Shown: positions 37,975 through 48,613 of the stretch, piece after piece
How the letters are laid out: every line of letters starts with the position of its first letter
Position numbering within the stretch: position 1 is the first letter of the stretch
DNA from: Larus michahellis
Taxonomy: Eukaryota > Chordata > Aves > Charadriiformes > Laridae
Direction of reading: 5' to 3'
Assembly: GCF_964199755.1 (NCBI RefSeq)
Contig: NC_133906.1
Coordinates: 2,852,001 to 2,916,000, forward strand
DNA length: 64,000 bases
Position numbers and translations under genes: made by a program
The notes under the pieces: generated by a model
Told to the model about the DNA's origin: nothing
Databases searched by the model: none
The model's input: only the letters and a program-made list of their open reading frames with translations

Positions 37975-39419
37975 CCAGGACACGCGCGTTCTGTAGTTTT
38001 ATTTATTGCTGGTTTAGCTTATGTTTTTATTTTCCTATGTATAAAAAAGGGAAGGAGTCTATTGTGAAGAGTCTGAACATTGGATTCCTTCTGCATATAG
38101 TGCAGAGATGGGCCAACACAAGCCGTAGAGCCAGTGTTGCTGTAATATATTCTGTACACTATATTTGGTTCCAAGGACCAGTGGCACTTTGTAAATTAAT
38201 TCCCTGGGAAACGCTGTTAGTTTGGAACCTGTCTTCGTCGGTAGTTTGTCTGCCATCCAAACAGTATGTACTTCCCAGGAGAGCAGACGAATGTCTTAGC
38301 TTTCTGTATTTTATATGGACCTGCGATGCACTCGATCATGCGAGCGGCGTAGTTCTCAGTATTAAGTGCACTCGCCTTCTCATGCAGATTCCAAGCGGCT
38401 GTCCTCGCCTCTACAGTGGTTTGGAAGGAGAATTTAGACGGAAGGCGGTGCGTTTCCTGTTGGAGCGTACTGTGCGATGCTTAATTCAAAAGAGTCGAGC
38501 ACCTGCCTCAGGGGAGCGCTCGAGCGGGCTCCCAGCTCTCCGTACAGGCAAAGGGAGCTCACCCCACGCTTGTCTGGCTGCAGGGCCGTGCCCGCACTGT
38601 TCCTCGGGGAGACAACACGCTGAGATGCCATCGGCAACGTCGAAGGAGAAGATGGGAGTCTGTGAGTGGCACCAAGTCTGCCAGACTGTAGAGAAAGGAC
38701 AACTCTCTTTATTTCCTCGTATGTTTTCAGTGGCATATTTTTAAGCTGGCTGTTTAATTCTGATTTTTATCTGCAAAGTCTTCTCCAGCTGTTACAGAGG
38801 TCCTGCTTTTTCTGGTACAGTTTTGATGTAGCATATTTTTACTCTGTTGAGCAGTTATGAATGTTTCACTGTAGAGATTACTATTGCAAGGAAAAAGATC
38901 CCTGTGGTAGCGTCCTCTTTTTTTCTTCATCCTCCTTCACAAAACCAGGGTTGAGGATGGCTTATGCTCGTCGGCAGCAGAGGACAGAGTGTTAGTGCTC
39001 CAGTTGAGCATCTTTAACCTCCTGAGCCAGTTTCTCTGGTGGGGTGCCGCGGGTGTGTACCCCACGGGGAATGAACTGTTCTTCCAAGGGACATCTCCGA
39101 GGAATGCAGGCACCGGAGGTGCAGGCTTCTGCCCTCCCTCCCTGATGCGGGGGCTCAGTGTAGCCTCTCTGCCATGGAAGTTAAAACCGGACATCCCTTG
39201 GGTGTTGCCCCCATTCCTAAAACTCGCTATGATGGCCTTGGCTTAAACCTCAAAAGTTTGTGAAATGCCAGTGAAATGCCAACGGTGTCCCGTTGGTGTG
39301 GGTGCACCACGGCTGGTGCTGAGAGCGGGTAACTGGGACCGTAGGTGCTGGGCAACGTCACCTTGGTGTCCCTGTCCCCTCTATTAGAGTGGTGGGAGGT
39401 CGGGCACCAAGTGAAGCTG
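37975..39419 (+). other. DNAJC18: Probable DNAJC18 3'UTR and flank
   Basis: Follows the DNAJC18 stop. No canonical AATAAA or ATTAAA was seen up to the CR1 copy; a variant TATAAA lies at about 38040. A 235-codon open frame at 38037-38744 has no recognisable domain and is probably chance. The end of the transcript cannot be set from the sequence alone. Confidence 0.5.
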
Positions 39420-40005
39420 GGAGCTGCAGGAAGAGGAGGTGATTCTGCCCCTCTACTCCACTCTCCTGAGGTCCCACCTGGAGTACTGCGTCCAGCTTTG
39501 GAGTCCTCAGCATGGGAAGGACATGGAGCTGTCGGAGCGGGGCCAGAGGAGGCCATAGAGATGCTGGGAGGGCTGGAGGCCCTCTGCTGTGAGGACAGGC
39601 TGAGAGAGCTGGGGGGGTTCAGCCTGCAGAAGAGAAGGCTCCGGGGAGACCTTGGAGCCCCTTCCAGGCCCTAAAGGGGCTCCAGGAAAGCTGGGGAGGG
39701 ACTCTGGATCAGGGAGGGGAGCCATGGGACGAGGGGAAACGGTTTTACACTGAAAGAGGGGAGATTTAGATGAGATGTGAGGCAGAAATTGTTTGCTGTG
39801 AGGGCGGTGAGCCCCTGGCCCAGGTTGCCCAGAGAAGCTGTGGCTGCCCCATCCCTGGAGGGGTTCAAGGCCAGGTTGGACGGGGCTTGGAGCAACCTGG
39901 GCTGGTGGGAGGTGTCCCTGCCCAGGGGCAGGGGGTGGCACTGGCTGGGCTTTAAGGTCCCTTCCAACCCAAACCATTCTATGATTCTATGACTATGATT
40001 CTGGA
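39420..40005 (+). repeat. CR1 LINE copy downstream of DNAJC18
   Basis: Plus-orientation CR1 with ORF2 end ([20 protein letters not shown]) and the tail accattctatgattctatga. Very similar to the inverted copy at 23.4-23.9 kb. Confidence 0.94.
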
Positions 40006-40599
40006 ACGTATCTGGAATACACTAAAGTGGTTGAGCTTTGTTCCATGGAGGTGGGAGGCCACCTGGGAGGAGCACAATAATTTTAAGTCTTTCAGTAGGA
40101 AAGAGGCCGGGATGGAGCAGAAGATGAGACTGGAAAGTGAAAATGTTTCAAAAAAGCAGTAAGACGTTCTTTGTTGATAATCACAGCCGAGGCTGTTGAT
40201 GACCATCTGCCTGAGGGTGCTGTGAGGAAGGGCATTTAGCCCAAAAATGTCTGCAGTGGTCAACACGAGTTCTTATTTTTGCACAAGCACTGGCATTGTA
40301 CTCAATAAGGGGGAAAAAGGAAAACTGTTCTCTCATGCCCATGGCTTTTGAAGTGCATTGCTGTCATTAACCACAGGTTGCTTGTCAAAATGCGATCGAC
40401 TTCTAATTGTTTCTTGGACCTCTAAATTGATAAAGGCTGTTCCAGGCACAGGCCGGGTCGGCGTGGAGCTGCTGCTGGGGGAGTACCAGGGACTTGCAGA
40501 CGGGGTCGTGTATGTTAATTTATTTATTTTTTTTCTTTTAAATGAAAGGCTTGACTTTTTTATCCCGTGGTAAAAGCCGGCCTTTGAAGCAGGAGGCGT
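40006..40599. other. AT-rich spacer, nothing recognised
   Basis: Short ordinary stretch between the CR1 tail and the CpG block at 40.6 kb. Confidence 0.6.
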
Positions 40600-40770
40600 C
40601 ACGGGCCGCGGCCCCTTTAAGCCGGGCGTTGCCAGGAGACGGGGCCGGCGCGGCGGCGGCCGCCATTTTCCGCGGGGCTGCGGGAGATGGCGGCGGCCGC
40701 CCCGCACTGAGCCGGCCCGGGCCGGGGGGGCTCTGGCAACGGGGCTGGGCCCTGCAAGTCCTGACCCCAA
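40600..40770. promoter_or_regulatory. CpG-island promoter-like block with X-box-like and YY1-type motifs
   Basis: A sharp CpG-rich block after AT-rich DNA. It contains gttgccaggagac (40628-40640), similar to an RFX X-box, and a ggcaac half-site near 40735. It also has cgccattttc (about 40661-40670) and agatggcggc (about 40685-40694), two YY1-type motifs facing opposite ways. The second includes an ATG followed by a seven-codon frame. No coding exon I recognise follows it. It could be the distal promoter of PROB1, the relic or real promoter of SPATA24 (its mammalian position), or a non-coding transcript. Confidence 0.5.
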
Positions 40771-43765
40771 AATAAGAACGGCGGGATCCCTCCCGTTCCC
40801 CCGGGGGCCAGGCCGAGGTCCTTGAATCCCTTGAACCCCATGAACCCGCCATCTCAGCAGACCGGGGTGTCGAGGTCGTGCCTCCTCCCAGGCCGCAGGG
40901 TCGGTGCGGTGGGGAGGGCGGCAGCGTGAAGTCCTCGCAGGGACTTGGAGGTGGATCCCCTCACAGATTTGGCCCAGACGAGCCCCTTGTACCAGCCCCG
41001 GGCTCACATAGCCAACCCCAAAGTCCTTCACACTTGTCGGAGCTGCCGGCGTGTGTGGGATGCCCAGGTCCCTTCCGAGCCCCCAGAGGTGGCTTTGAAA
41101 GCCTCTGCCAGGCTGGGCCGGTGTCTCCTGCTCCTCTGGAGTTGTGCAAAGTAGCTCCAAAGCGGGAGAGGTGTGTTCGGCTTTCGGCAGCCGCTGGCAG
41201 ACATCGTCTTCCTCCTTGCTGCCACCCTCTCAGGCTCGCCAGCGTTGAGGCGAGCGCACACGGAGCTGGCACGAAACCGAAGTTAATGAGCAAATGCAGT
41301 GGTAGGTCTACAGGCAGTATCGTGCTGGCTTAAACATAAATCAGTGTGTAATTAGCAAGTCTGGCTCAGCCTCAGTCCGCCCGTTGTTTTGTAACGTGCT
41401 TGTGCCTAGCCAGGCTGCTGCCCCCACCCCCTGATCTGTGCTGCGGGCGCTCCAGGTTTACAGCCTCTTCACCTGCAATGGTTGTGTTTTGGTTGGTAGG
41501 AAGACCTCCAGGATCTCCGCCGTGCCCTGCTGTCTCTCTCCTGCGTAGGAATCACCAGCCACAGCGAGGAGCGGGGGGGATGCAGGCAGGGACCCGGAGG
41601 AGGAGATGCCGGCGCTGGAGCCTGGCTCTTGCCCGGCAGGTTACTGACAGCCCCGGGCTGCAGCCGGGGCGGTGAGACAGGTTCTGCCCAGCCCGTTCCC
41701 TCTCTGCTTCAACAACGCACCCAGACAGGTTGTTCGTGGCAGCTTCGGGGATGCTGGAAGAAACCAACCAAGCCGGCAGTCCTTGCTGCAACCCGGCCAC
41801 GCTTTTCCATCCAGCTGGCCCTATGGAGCAGAGGGCGTAGAGGGCCATCCCGTCTCCCGCAGCACTGAGGGCGGGTGACGGGGAAGCAGATGAATGGCTG
41901 GGCGTGCAGCGGTACTTTCCAGCCACCCTCGCAGCCTCCGGTATTGCCGTACCGCTTGTTGCAGCTTTGACACTGGCCGTTTCGGTTTTGGCAGGGCCCG
42001 GGTGTCGGAGTGAAAGGAGCAGCAGCAGCAAGAGCTGTGCCTAGCGCGAGTGCTGGAGAAGAGGCAGAGGAAGGGTTTAAAGCGGTTATACAAGTCATTG
42101 CCCTGAACCTGCCTCGCACCCGCTGCTGGGAGAGCAGGACCTGCAGGCAGCAGCACAAAGACCTTTCCCTTTGTGCCCAGGGAGAGCTGCTGTGATCCTC
42201 CCACTGGGCTGATTATTTCACTTTATCCAGCGCTTCACCAGCTCCCGCAGCCCGTGTTCCCCTTGTGCCCTTCCTCTTCACCCTCAGTGGCGGCACCCCA
42301 GATGCACCGAAGGCATCAGCAAGGCACGCCGGGGAGGCTCAGCAGGACACCAGTGACGCCAGGCTGGACCAACCTCCCTTTTCCACTGACTACCAGTGGC
42401 CCTGGGACACCGGGCACAAGCCTTGGCGAAGGAGAGGGAACAAAACAGCATCTCTCTGGGATCTAGACTGGCTGGGGACTGAGGAGCCATCTCGGCCCTG
42501 GGGGAACTGCATCCCCATGCCCGTTGTGGGTCTGTACGTACCCCCAGCACTGTAAACCCGGCAGCTGGCAGGGGCTGCATGCACGTCCCCAGCTCCCAGC
42601 TGGGGCTAGAGCCAGCAGTGACTCAGCAGGCGCCCGCCGGGCTGCTGTGCTGCGAGCCCATGCTGCGGGGAACCGGGTCCGGGGGGCTCGGGGACACTTG
42701 GCAGCCCCAGGCTGAGAGCCGGACCCTTCGCCTGGGGGCCATTGGCTGATTGCAGCACCCAAACAGCAGCCCAAGGTTTTGGGGTTCATCGTGTTATTCA
42801 GGCAGCACCGCGAGCTCCTCCGCTGGCAGCTGCATCCCACCGGCTCCCTGCAAAGCCGGGGTGTAGGGATTTGGGGATTTGAAATCACACACACGCATTG
42901 TCACAAGTGCTGCCCACGGCAGGTCTCCTCTGCTCCCCGTGGCCACAAATGCCACCTGCAAGCGTAGCCCTGCTCAGCAGCGAAGGGTTAAGCGCCAGGG
43001 CAGCTATCAGGGAAGCTTTCCTCTCCTCCTTTTCCTTGCCAAGGTTTAAATTTAGACCCTGCATGAACCCAGGCGACTTGGGCATCGGGTTGCTCCCAGG
43101 CTGGCAGCGCTGGGCAGCACCTGCTACCGCTGCTTCACTACAAAAATCCCCCTGAAAGCCGGGGCTGAGCTCTGCCGGCGGCGGTCAGGGCTTGCAACTG
43201 CGGAGACCCTCGCGTTATGCCAGGTGTCCCGGCTGCTTGCTTTGGGTCCCCCGGAAAAAGGCAAATAGTAGCCGTCCAGCGTTTGGCTCTTGTGAGTCCT
43301 GGAGATGCTCGGTGCCCAGTTTGCTCCTGGCTGCTTGCAATTCGTTTTAGGGGAGCTGCTGCTTGGGGCAGGGTGGTTTTTGGGGAAGCCCCCAGGATGG
43401 GGACACGCTGTCCCCACAGCGAGGCAGGCAGAGGCGCCAGGAAAGGAGCTGTGGCAGGGACAGAGCGGCACCCTGGGGCTCTGCCATGCCCTCCATGCTA
43501 TGGATGGGATGTCCCCGGAGGGGACCCCAGCCCCAGGGTAGACCAGCCCGCTGCAGTGGGGGGCATGGCCCAGGTACCCCCGTGGGGTGTGGGGACACCC
43601 TGCCACCTCGCCTGTGGGTTTGGGGAGCTGCAGAGCGGGGTGAGGGGGCAGGGGACAGTGCTGGCATCCCCCCAGCAGACCCCCAAGGCTGGGGGCGGCA
43701 GTGACATCCCTGCAATGCGCTTGGCATCGCCTCCCCCGGGCTGGCGCTCGCAGACGTCCATGTGA
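40771..43765. other. Region between CpG block and PROB1; no exon recognised
   Basis: GC-rich, with many meaningless open frames on both strands. I looked for the coiled-coil exons of SPATA24, expected here from mammalian gene order, and found none. Part of it may be the 5' intron of PROB1, since a stop at 43763 closes the PROB1 frame and an acceptor-like ctgggtccag ends at 43799. Confidence 0.5.
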
Positions 43766-43915
43766 TCGAGGGGCTGCTCCATCCCGCCGCTGGGTCCAGC
43801 CGCCGTGACGGCGAGGGAGCCAGAAGGTCGAGTCGCCAACGTCCCCAGCAGAGCTTCCCCAGCACCGAGGAGGGTCCCCCGGCACCAGCTGGCATCCCCC
43901 GGGGTCATCCCTGCC

Positions 43916-46900
43916 ATGATGCCCCGCGGGATGAGGGACCCCGTCCTGCTGTCCCACGCTGAACTGCCCAGCACTGACGGCGAGGGTCCCCGCAGCGGTG
44001 GGGACGGCCGGCGGTCCGCATCGGAGGAGGAGGGCCACCTCCCCAGCCTCCCCTGTGACGACCTCACCAAGAGCATGTCGGGCTCCTCCGTCTCCTCCTA
44101 CCACTCTGCCCTGTGCTCGGAGGGGACAGAGACCTTCAAGGACTGCCTGGAGTTTCTGGACGAGGAGGGGACACCCCCCCAGGACACAGGGCGGCATGGC
44201 GGCTGTGCCGAAGGGGCTGCCACGGGGCGCTGGGCTCCAGCAGGGGCCCCTGGCATCCCCCCACTGCCCGGCCCCCTCGCCCGCCCGCGGCAGGCTCAGC
44301 TGTCCATTGCGGCTAAGAATAGCCCGGCGCCGGGGCAGGGGGGCAGGATGGGTCCCCTCGGCGGGGACCGGCTGCCTGCCACCACCGCCACCACCGCCAG
44401 CGGGGAGCTGGGTCTGCCCCGGCAGCCCGGGGGGATGCTCAGCGGGGCGCCCAGCGATTCGGACGAGGCAGATGGTGAGGTGCGGGCACTGACAGCCAGG
44501 GCTTTCCGCAGCCTCTCCGGTCCCCCCGGCGCCCGCCTCGACATGTGCAGCTCCCACACCTCCTCCAGCCTCTCCAACTCACTGTCAGAGGACGGCGGGC
44601 GGCCGCGGCGGTGGCCAGTGGCCGGCGGTGAGTCCCGGGTTGCAGTGGCAGCCCTCCATGGCAGGATGGGCTGGCCCTTCCCCGCTGGCGTGGACGGGGA
44701 GCTGCTGGGCTTGCTGGGAAAGGAGCAGTTTGAGTGTGTGGATGTGGAGCTGGAGAGCGGGGAGGCCAGGAAGGGCCACGGCAAGAAGAGGACCGTCCCT
44801 AAGCGCCAGATCCTGCTGAAGAGGAAGGAGAGGAAGGAGGCAGGTTTCAGCCCCTGGGGTGACAGCCCAGCCCCCCAACCCCTGCCCCCTGCCAGGAAGG
44901 AGCCTCCCAGCAAGGGGAGGGCCATTGGAGAGGACTTCAGGCTCAACTACAAGCAGTTCATGAAGACTGCCTCCCTGGACACTGATGCCGGCAGGACCAG
45001 GGCGGCCTCTTGCCTGGTGAAAAACGTCCTCGCCAAGAAAATGCAGTACGAGCAGAGGATCAAGATGGAGCAGAAGGGGCTGCGGGGCAGCTCGACCTCC
45101 TCCGGGCCGTCCTCCGCTGGCACCGACCTGCTGGGGGATGGCCTGGAGGGCAAGTCCAGCTCGCTTTCCCGCTCGGACTGCAGCTTCTCAGCCGAGGACC
45201 TGCGGGGCGGCGGGATGCCGGTGGCTGTGGGGGCCACCACCACCACCCATCCTACCAAGGGAGTGGTGCTGAGCGAGGCGACGAGGGAGAGCGTCTGCAA
45301 GCTGAAAACGACTTTCAATGAACTCAACGAGAGGATGAAGTACCAGGAGGTGTTGGAGGGCCACCGGCTGCCGAGCACCACCGAGGAACCGGCGACAGAA
45401 AGGATCCGCTACCAGCGAGCGCGTGCCTTGTTTGAAGCCCAACCGGACGCGGGGAAGACGCTGGATGTTGCCCCCAGATTTGAGAGAGGGCCGAAGCCGT
45501 GGCCCAGCTTGAGGCAGCGAGCCATCCGCCCTAGCCACCCCCAAACCTTTCCCTTCGAGAACGACAGCCTGGCACTTCCCGCCACGCCGCCCCGACGCCT
45601 CTTCACCTCTCGGGCGCGGGAGGTGAGGCTGGTGCCACAGAGCCAGCAGGAGGAGAAGCCACCAGCAGTGCCCCGCCAGCCGCCCAACCCCGGCACCCTG
45701 GCCCGGGGGTCCCCTCCAGGCAGCCCCCCCAAGCTGAAAGATAATGGGAAGGGGCGCATCCCCCAGCCCCGGGACGTGCGCAAGCTGGTGAAGAGCAGCT
45801 ACAGCCTCTGCTTCGGGACTGCCGGCGCAGCCCATGGCACCACGGCACCGGCCAGTGGTGGGGAGCCGCCGCTGGCCGCTCCGCTCGTCATCCACTGCAC
45901 CTCGGTCCGCCGACGGGAGACGGCAACTGAGCCAGGGGACAGGGAAGTGCTGGCAGCTGCTGGCCAAGAGCCAGCCCCGGCACACGCCGAGGTTGCCGCA
46001 AAGCTTGCCAGTGGCCAGCCTTCGCCTGCCCAAGGCTCCCCCGTGCAAATCACAAGGGTCCAGGCCACGCGGAAGGAAGTGGCTGCTTCAGAGGAGCCAC
46101 CGGCATCCCCTCCACGCCGGGAGAGGAGCGAGCTCCGGGTGCCACCGCGGGTGCCAACAGCCGAGGGGGTGCCACATGTGGAGTCCCATCTCCATGTCCT
46201 GGTGGGACGGCGGTCCCCGGCAGCAGCTGCGGAGGTCTCCCTGGCTCAGAGCAGCACCGTGCTGCGGACGGAGAAGACAGTTCTCCTCCCGCCACCACCA
46301 CCAAGTCCCACGGAGGGAAAGGATGGACATGGCCACGGTGGCACCAGAGGGCTCTGTGCCACCGAGGGGCCCACGTCAACAGTGCAGCAGCATGGCAACA
46401 GTGACGGTGGGGACCCCCGTGCTGGACCTCTCGCTGGCAGCAGCGTGAACCCACAGCCTGAGAAACTGTCGGAGAGAAGCGCACCAAAGCCACCCACAAG
46501 TGAGCAGGTGTCGGCAGGGAGGAGCAGCAGCTCTGCAGTCAGCACTGGTCCCACCACCCCATTTCGAGCCGGGGAGGCCAGTGAAAGTCCCTCAGGCCGG
46601 CTGCCGGAGCAGAGGGAGGCCTGGGAGTATTTACCGAAGTGGCCAGTCGCCACTGAGCCATACCTTCCTGCTTCCCTGGCGGAGAACTCCAACTACTTAG
46701 CAATTCCTGTGAAAGCCCCCAAATCCTCTCCAATGCCAAAGCTGCCCTCCGTCCCCAATCCAGCCAGTGGGTCCTTTGGGACCCCCATGGTCCCCAAGCT
46801 GGTCAGTGCATCCTTTGGGACCCCCTTAATCCCCAATCCAGCCAGCACATCCTTTGGGACCCCATTGGTACCTAACCCAGCCAGCAGGTCCTTTGGAACC

Positions 46901-48613
46901 CCCGTGCTCCCCAACCCAGTCAGCGGGTCCTTTGGGACCCCCTTGGTCCCCGACCTGGCTAGTACATCCTTTGGGACCCCTTTGGTCCCCACCCCGGCCA
47001 GCACATCCTTTGGAACCCCCATGGTCCCCAACCCAGTCAGCGCGTCCTTTGGGACCCCCTTGGTCGCCAACCTGGCTAGTACATCCTTTGGGGCCCCCTT
47101 GGTCCCCAACCCAGCCAGTGGGTCCTTTGGGACCCCCTTGGTCCCCAACCTGGCTAGTACATCCTTTGGGGCCCCCTTGGTCCCCAACCCGGCCAGCACA
47201 TCCTTTGGGGCCCCCTTGGTCCCCAACCCAGCCAGTGGGTCCTTTGGGACCCCCTTGGTCCCCAACCCGGCCAGCACATCCTTTGGAACCCCCTTGGTCC
47301 CCAACCCGGCCAGCACATCTTTTGGAACCCCCTCAGTCCCCAAGCCTGCCAGTGCTTCCTTTGGGATCCCCACGGTCCCCAATATGACCAACTCATCTTT
47401 TGGCTACCCATCAGCCTCCAGCCTGGCCAGCACATCATTTGGGGCCCCCTTGATCTCCAACCCCACCAACAAGTCTTTTGGGACCCCCTTGATTCCCTAT
47501 CAAACCAGCGCATCCTTTGGGACCCCCTTGGTCCCCAACCTGTGCGGCGCATCTTTTGGGACCCCCTTGGTCCCTAACGCAGCCAGCGCGTCCTTTGGGA
47601 CCCCCTTCATCCCTAATCCATCCAGTGTATCCTTTGGGACCTCCTTGATCCCCAATCCATCCAGCGCATCCTTTGGGACACCCTTGGTCCCTAACCTGAC
47701 CAACTCATCACTTGGGATCCCCTTGGTCCCCAACCCAGCCAGCTCATCCTTTGGATCCCCCTTGGTCACCAACCCCGTCCCCACTTCCCTTGGACACCCA
47801 TCAGCTTCCAACATGGCCAGCTCATCCTTTGGATTCCCATTGGCTCCCAACCCAGGTAGTGCTCCCCTGGGGACCGGCGTGTCCCCCACAGCCAGTGGGG
47901 AAGCACCCTGGAGCAAACCCAGCCCCGAGCACCCCCTGCTCCGACCCCCTGAGGGCCCGGCTACTGCGGAGCACCCAGTGCCACTGCCCCCAGCACCGCT
48001 GCCCCCAGCCCAGCCCCAGCCTCGCCTCGAGGACGCTCCCCATTTCCTCAGGAGGACTGACGGTGCCTCGCCGAGCAGTAAGAGCACACCGAGCCCCACC
48101 AAGCCCTTTGCGCCCCACCAGCCCGCGCACCGGAGGATGCTCGTCGACCCCGGCAACGGGAAATGCTACTACATGGAGCCTCCACGGCAGCCCCAGCTGA
48201 AAACGCTCTACGACCCCGAGACAGGGCAGTACCTGGAGGTGCTCATCCCACCGGTGGCATCGCACGCCGGGCTCTACCAGGCTCCTTTCAACCCCCTGGT
48301 CATGGCCCCAGGGGTCTACGCTCCACCCTATGTGCCCTACGGCAGCTTCCCGGGGCTCCCAGCAGCCCCACCGCCTGCAGCCCCCTCCCCGGCACACCCC
48401 GACCTGCCGGCTGCCGAAAACCCCGTCTTCTCCGGGACCTTCAGCCCTGCTCCCAAGGGTGAGGGGCCACCCGCTGCCGGGGGTCCTGACTGCGGGTACC
48501 TGGAGAGCATGTACTACATCCCCACGGGGATGCGGGCCAGTCCCAGTCCCGGCCAGCCCCCTGCCCGCACCAGCCCTGCCGGGCCCGAGAAGGAACCGCT
48601 GCTCCGGATGTGA
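43916..48613 (+). CDS. PROB1: PROB1, proline-rich basic protein 1, with tandem FG-type repeat expansion
   Basis: Single-exon open frame (frame stop at 43763, stop codon 48611-48613). The first ATG, 43916, has G at -3 and gives 1565 residues; human PROB1 has about 1015. Blocks shared with the human protein are FECVDVELESG...RTVPKRQI, KPWPSLRQRAIR and PQPRDVRKLVKSSY. Near the C terminus (from about 1408) is the DUF4585 domain, LVDPGNGKCYYMEPPRQP then LYDPETGQYLEVLIPP. Between these, residues 954-1317 are 28 tandem 13-residue units of consensus FGTPLVPNPASTS, which I do not recall in the human protein and which account for most of the extra length. The rest is low-complexity Pro/Ser/Gly and probably disordered. 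Molecular function is unknown; relatives with DUF4585 include the muscle protein C10orf71/CEFIP. A 5' non-coding exon is likely, possibly at the CpG island near 40.6 kb. An ATTAAA signal at about 49031 fits the 3' end. Confidence 0.93.
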   Translation: MMPRGMRDPVLLSHAELPSTDGEGPRSGGDGRRSASEEEGHLPSLPCDDLTKSMSGSSVSSYHSALCSEGTETFKDCLEFLDEEGTPPQDTGRHGGCAEGAATGRWAPAGAPGIPPLPGPLARPRQAQLSIAAKNSPAPGQGGRMGPLGGDRLPATTATTASGELGLPRQPGGMLSGAPSDSDEADGEVRALTARAFRSLSGPPGARLDMCSSHTSSSLSNSLSEDGGRPRRWPVAGGESRVAVAALHGRMGWPFPAGVDGELLGLLGKEQFECVDVELESGEARKGHGKKRTVPKRQILLKRKERKEAGFSPWGDSPAPQPLPPARKEPPSKGRAIGEDFRLNYKQFMKTASLDTDAGRTRAASCLVKNVLAKKMQYEQRIKMEQKGLRGSSTSSGPSSAGTDLLGDGLEGKSSSLSRSDCSFSAEDLRGGGMPVAVGATTTTHPTKGVVLSEATRESVCKLKTTFNELNERMKYQEVLEGHRLPSTTEEPATERIRYQRARALFEAQPDAGKTLDVAPRFERGPKPWPSLRQRAIRPSHPQTFPFENDSLALPATPPRRLFTSRAREVRLVPQSQQEEKPPAVPRQPPNPGTLARGSPPGSPPKLKDNGKGRIPQPRDVRKLVKSSYSLCFGTAGAAHGTTAPASGGEPPLAAPLVIHCTSVRRRETATEPGDREVLAAAGQEPAPAHAEVAAKLASGQPSPAQGSPVQITRVQATRKEVAASEEPPASPPRRERSELRVPPRVPTAEGVPHVESHLHVLVGRRSPAAAAEVSLAQSSTVLRTEKTVLLPPPPPSPTEGKDGHGHGGTRGLCATEGPTSTVQQHGNSDGGDPRAGPLAGSSVNPQPEKLSERSAPKPPTSEQVSAGRSSSSAVSTGPTTPFRAGEASESPSGRLPEQREAWEYLPKWPVATEPYLPASLAENSNYLAIPVKAPKSSPMPKLPSVPNPASGSFGTPMVPKLVSASFGTPLIPNPASTSFGTPLVPNPASRSFGTPVLPNPVSGSFGTPLVPDLASTSFGTPLVPTPASTSFGTPMVPNPVSASFGTPLVANLASTSFGAPLVPNPASGSFGTPLVPNLASTSFGAPLVPNPASTSFGAPLVPNPASGSFGTPLVPNPASTSFGTPLVPNPASTSFGTPSVPKPASASFGIPTVPNMTNSSFGYPSASSLASTSFGAPLISNPTNKSFGTPLIPYQTSASFGTPLVPNLCGASFGTPLVPNAASASFGTPFIPNPSSVSFGTSLIPNPSSASFGTPLVPNLTNSSLGIPLVPNPASSSFGSPLVTNPVPTSLGHPSASNMASSSFGFPLAPNPGSAPLGTGVSPTASGEAPWSKPSPEHPLLRPPEGPATAEHPVPLPPAPLPPAQPQPRLEDAPHFLRRTDGASPSSKSTPSPTKPFAPHQPAHRRMLVDPGNGKCYYMEPPRQPQLKTLYDPETGQYLEVLIPPVASHAGLYQAPFNPLVMAPGVYAPPYVPYGSFPGLPAAPPPAAPSPAHPDLPAAENPVFSGTFSPAPKGEGPPAAGGPDCGYLESMYYIPTGMRASPSPGQPPARTSPAGPEKEPLLRM
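46775..47866 (+). repeat. PROB1: 39-bp coding tandem repeat in PROB1 (28 units)
   Basis: Each unit encodes 13 residues, consensus FGTPLVPNPASTS, with the SFG(T/A)P core kept in nearly every unit. Exact 39-base spacing holds throughout. Units in the first half are the most alike (about 46.9-47.34 kb); the later ones diverge (FGYPSASSLASTS, LGHPSASNMASSS). Because 39 is a multiple of 3, other frames on both strands also stay open across it. Confidence 0.97.

Noticed and set aside
38037-38744. 235-codon plus-strand open frame after DNAJC18
   Set aside because: Lies in the probable 3'UTR, has no domain and starts in poor context.
40771-43765. SPATA24 coding exons
   Set aside because: Searched for the expected coiled-coil segments and found none; reported as a possible absence, not as a gene.
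43124-44557. 477-codon minus-strand open frame
   Set aside because: Antisense to PROB1 in very GC-rich DNA; no domain, and the PROB1 frame on the other strand is clearly the conserved one.
46775-47866. CRISPR-like array (regular 39-bp repeats)
   Set aside because: Eukaryotic coding tandem repeat with an unbroken frame inside PROB1; no unique spacers.
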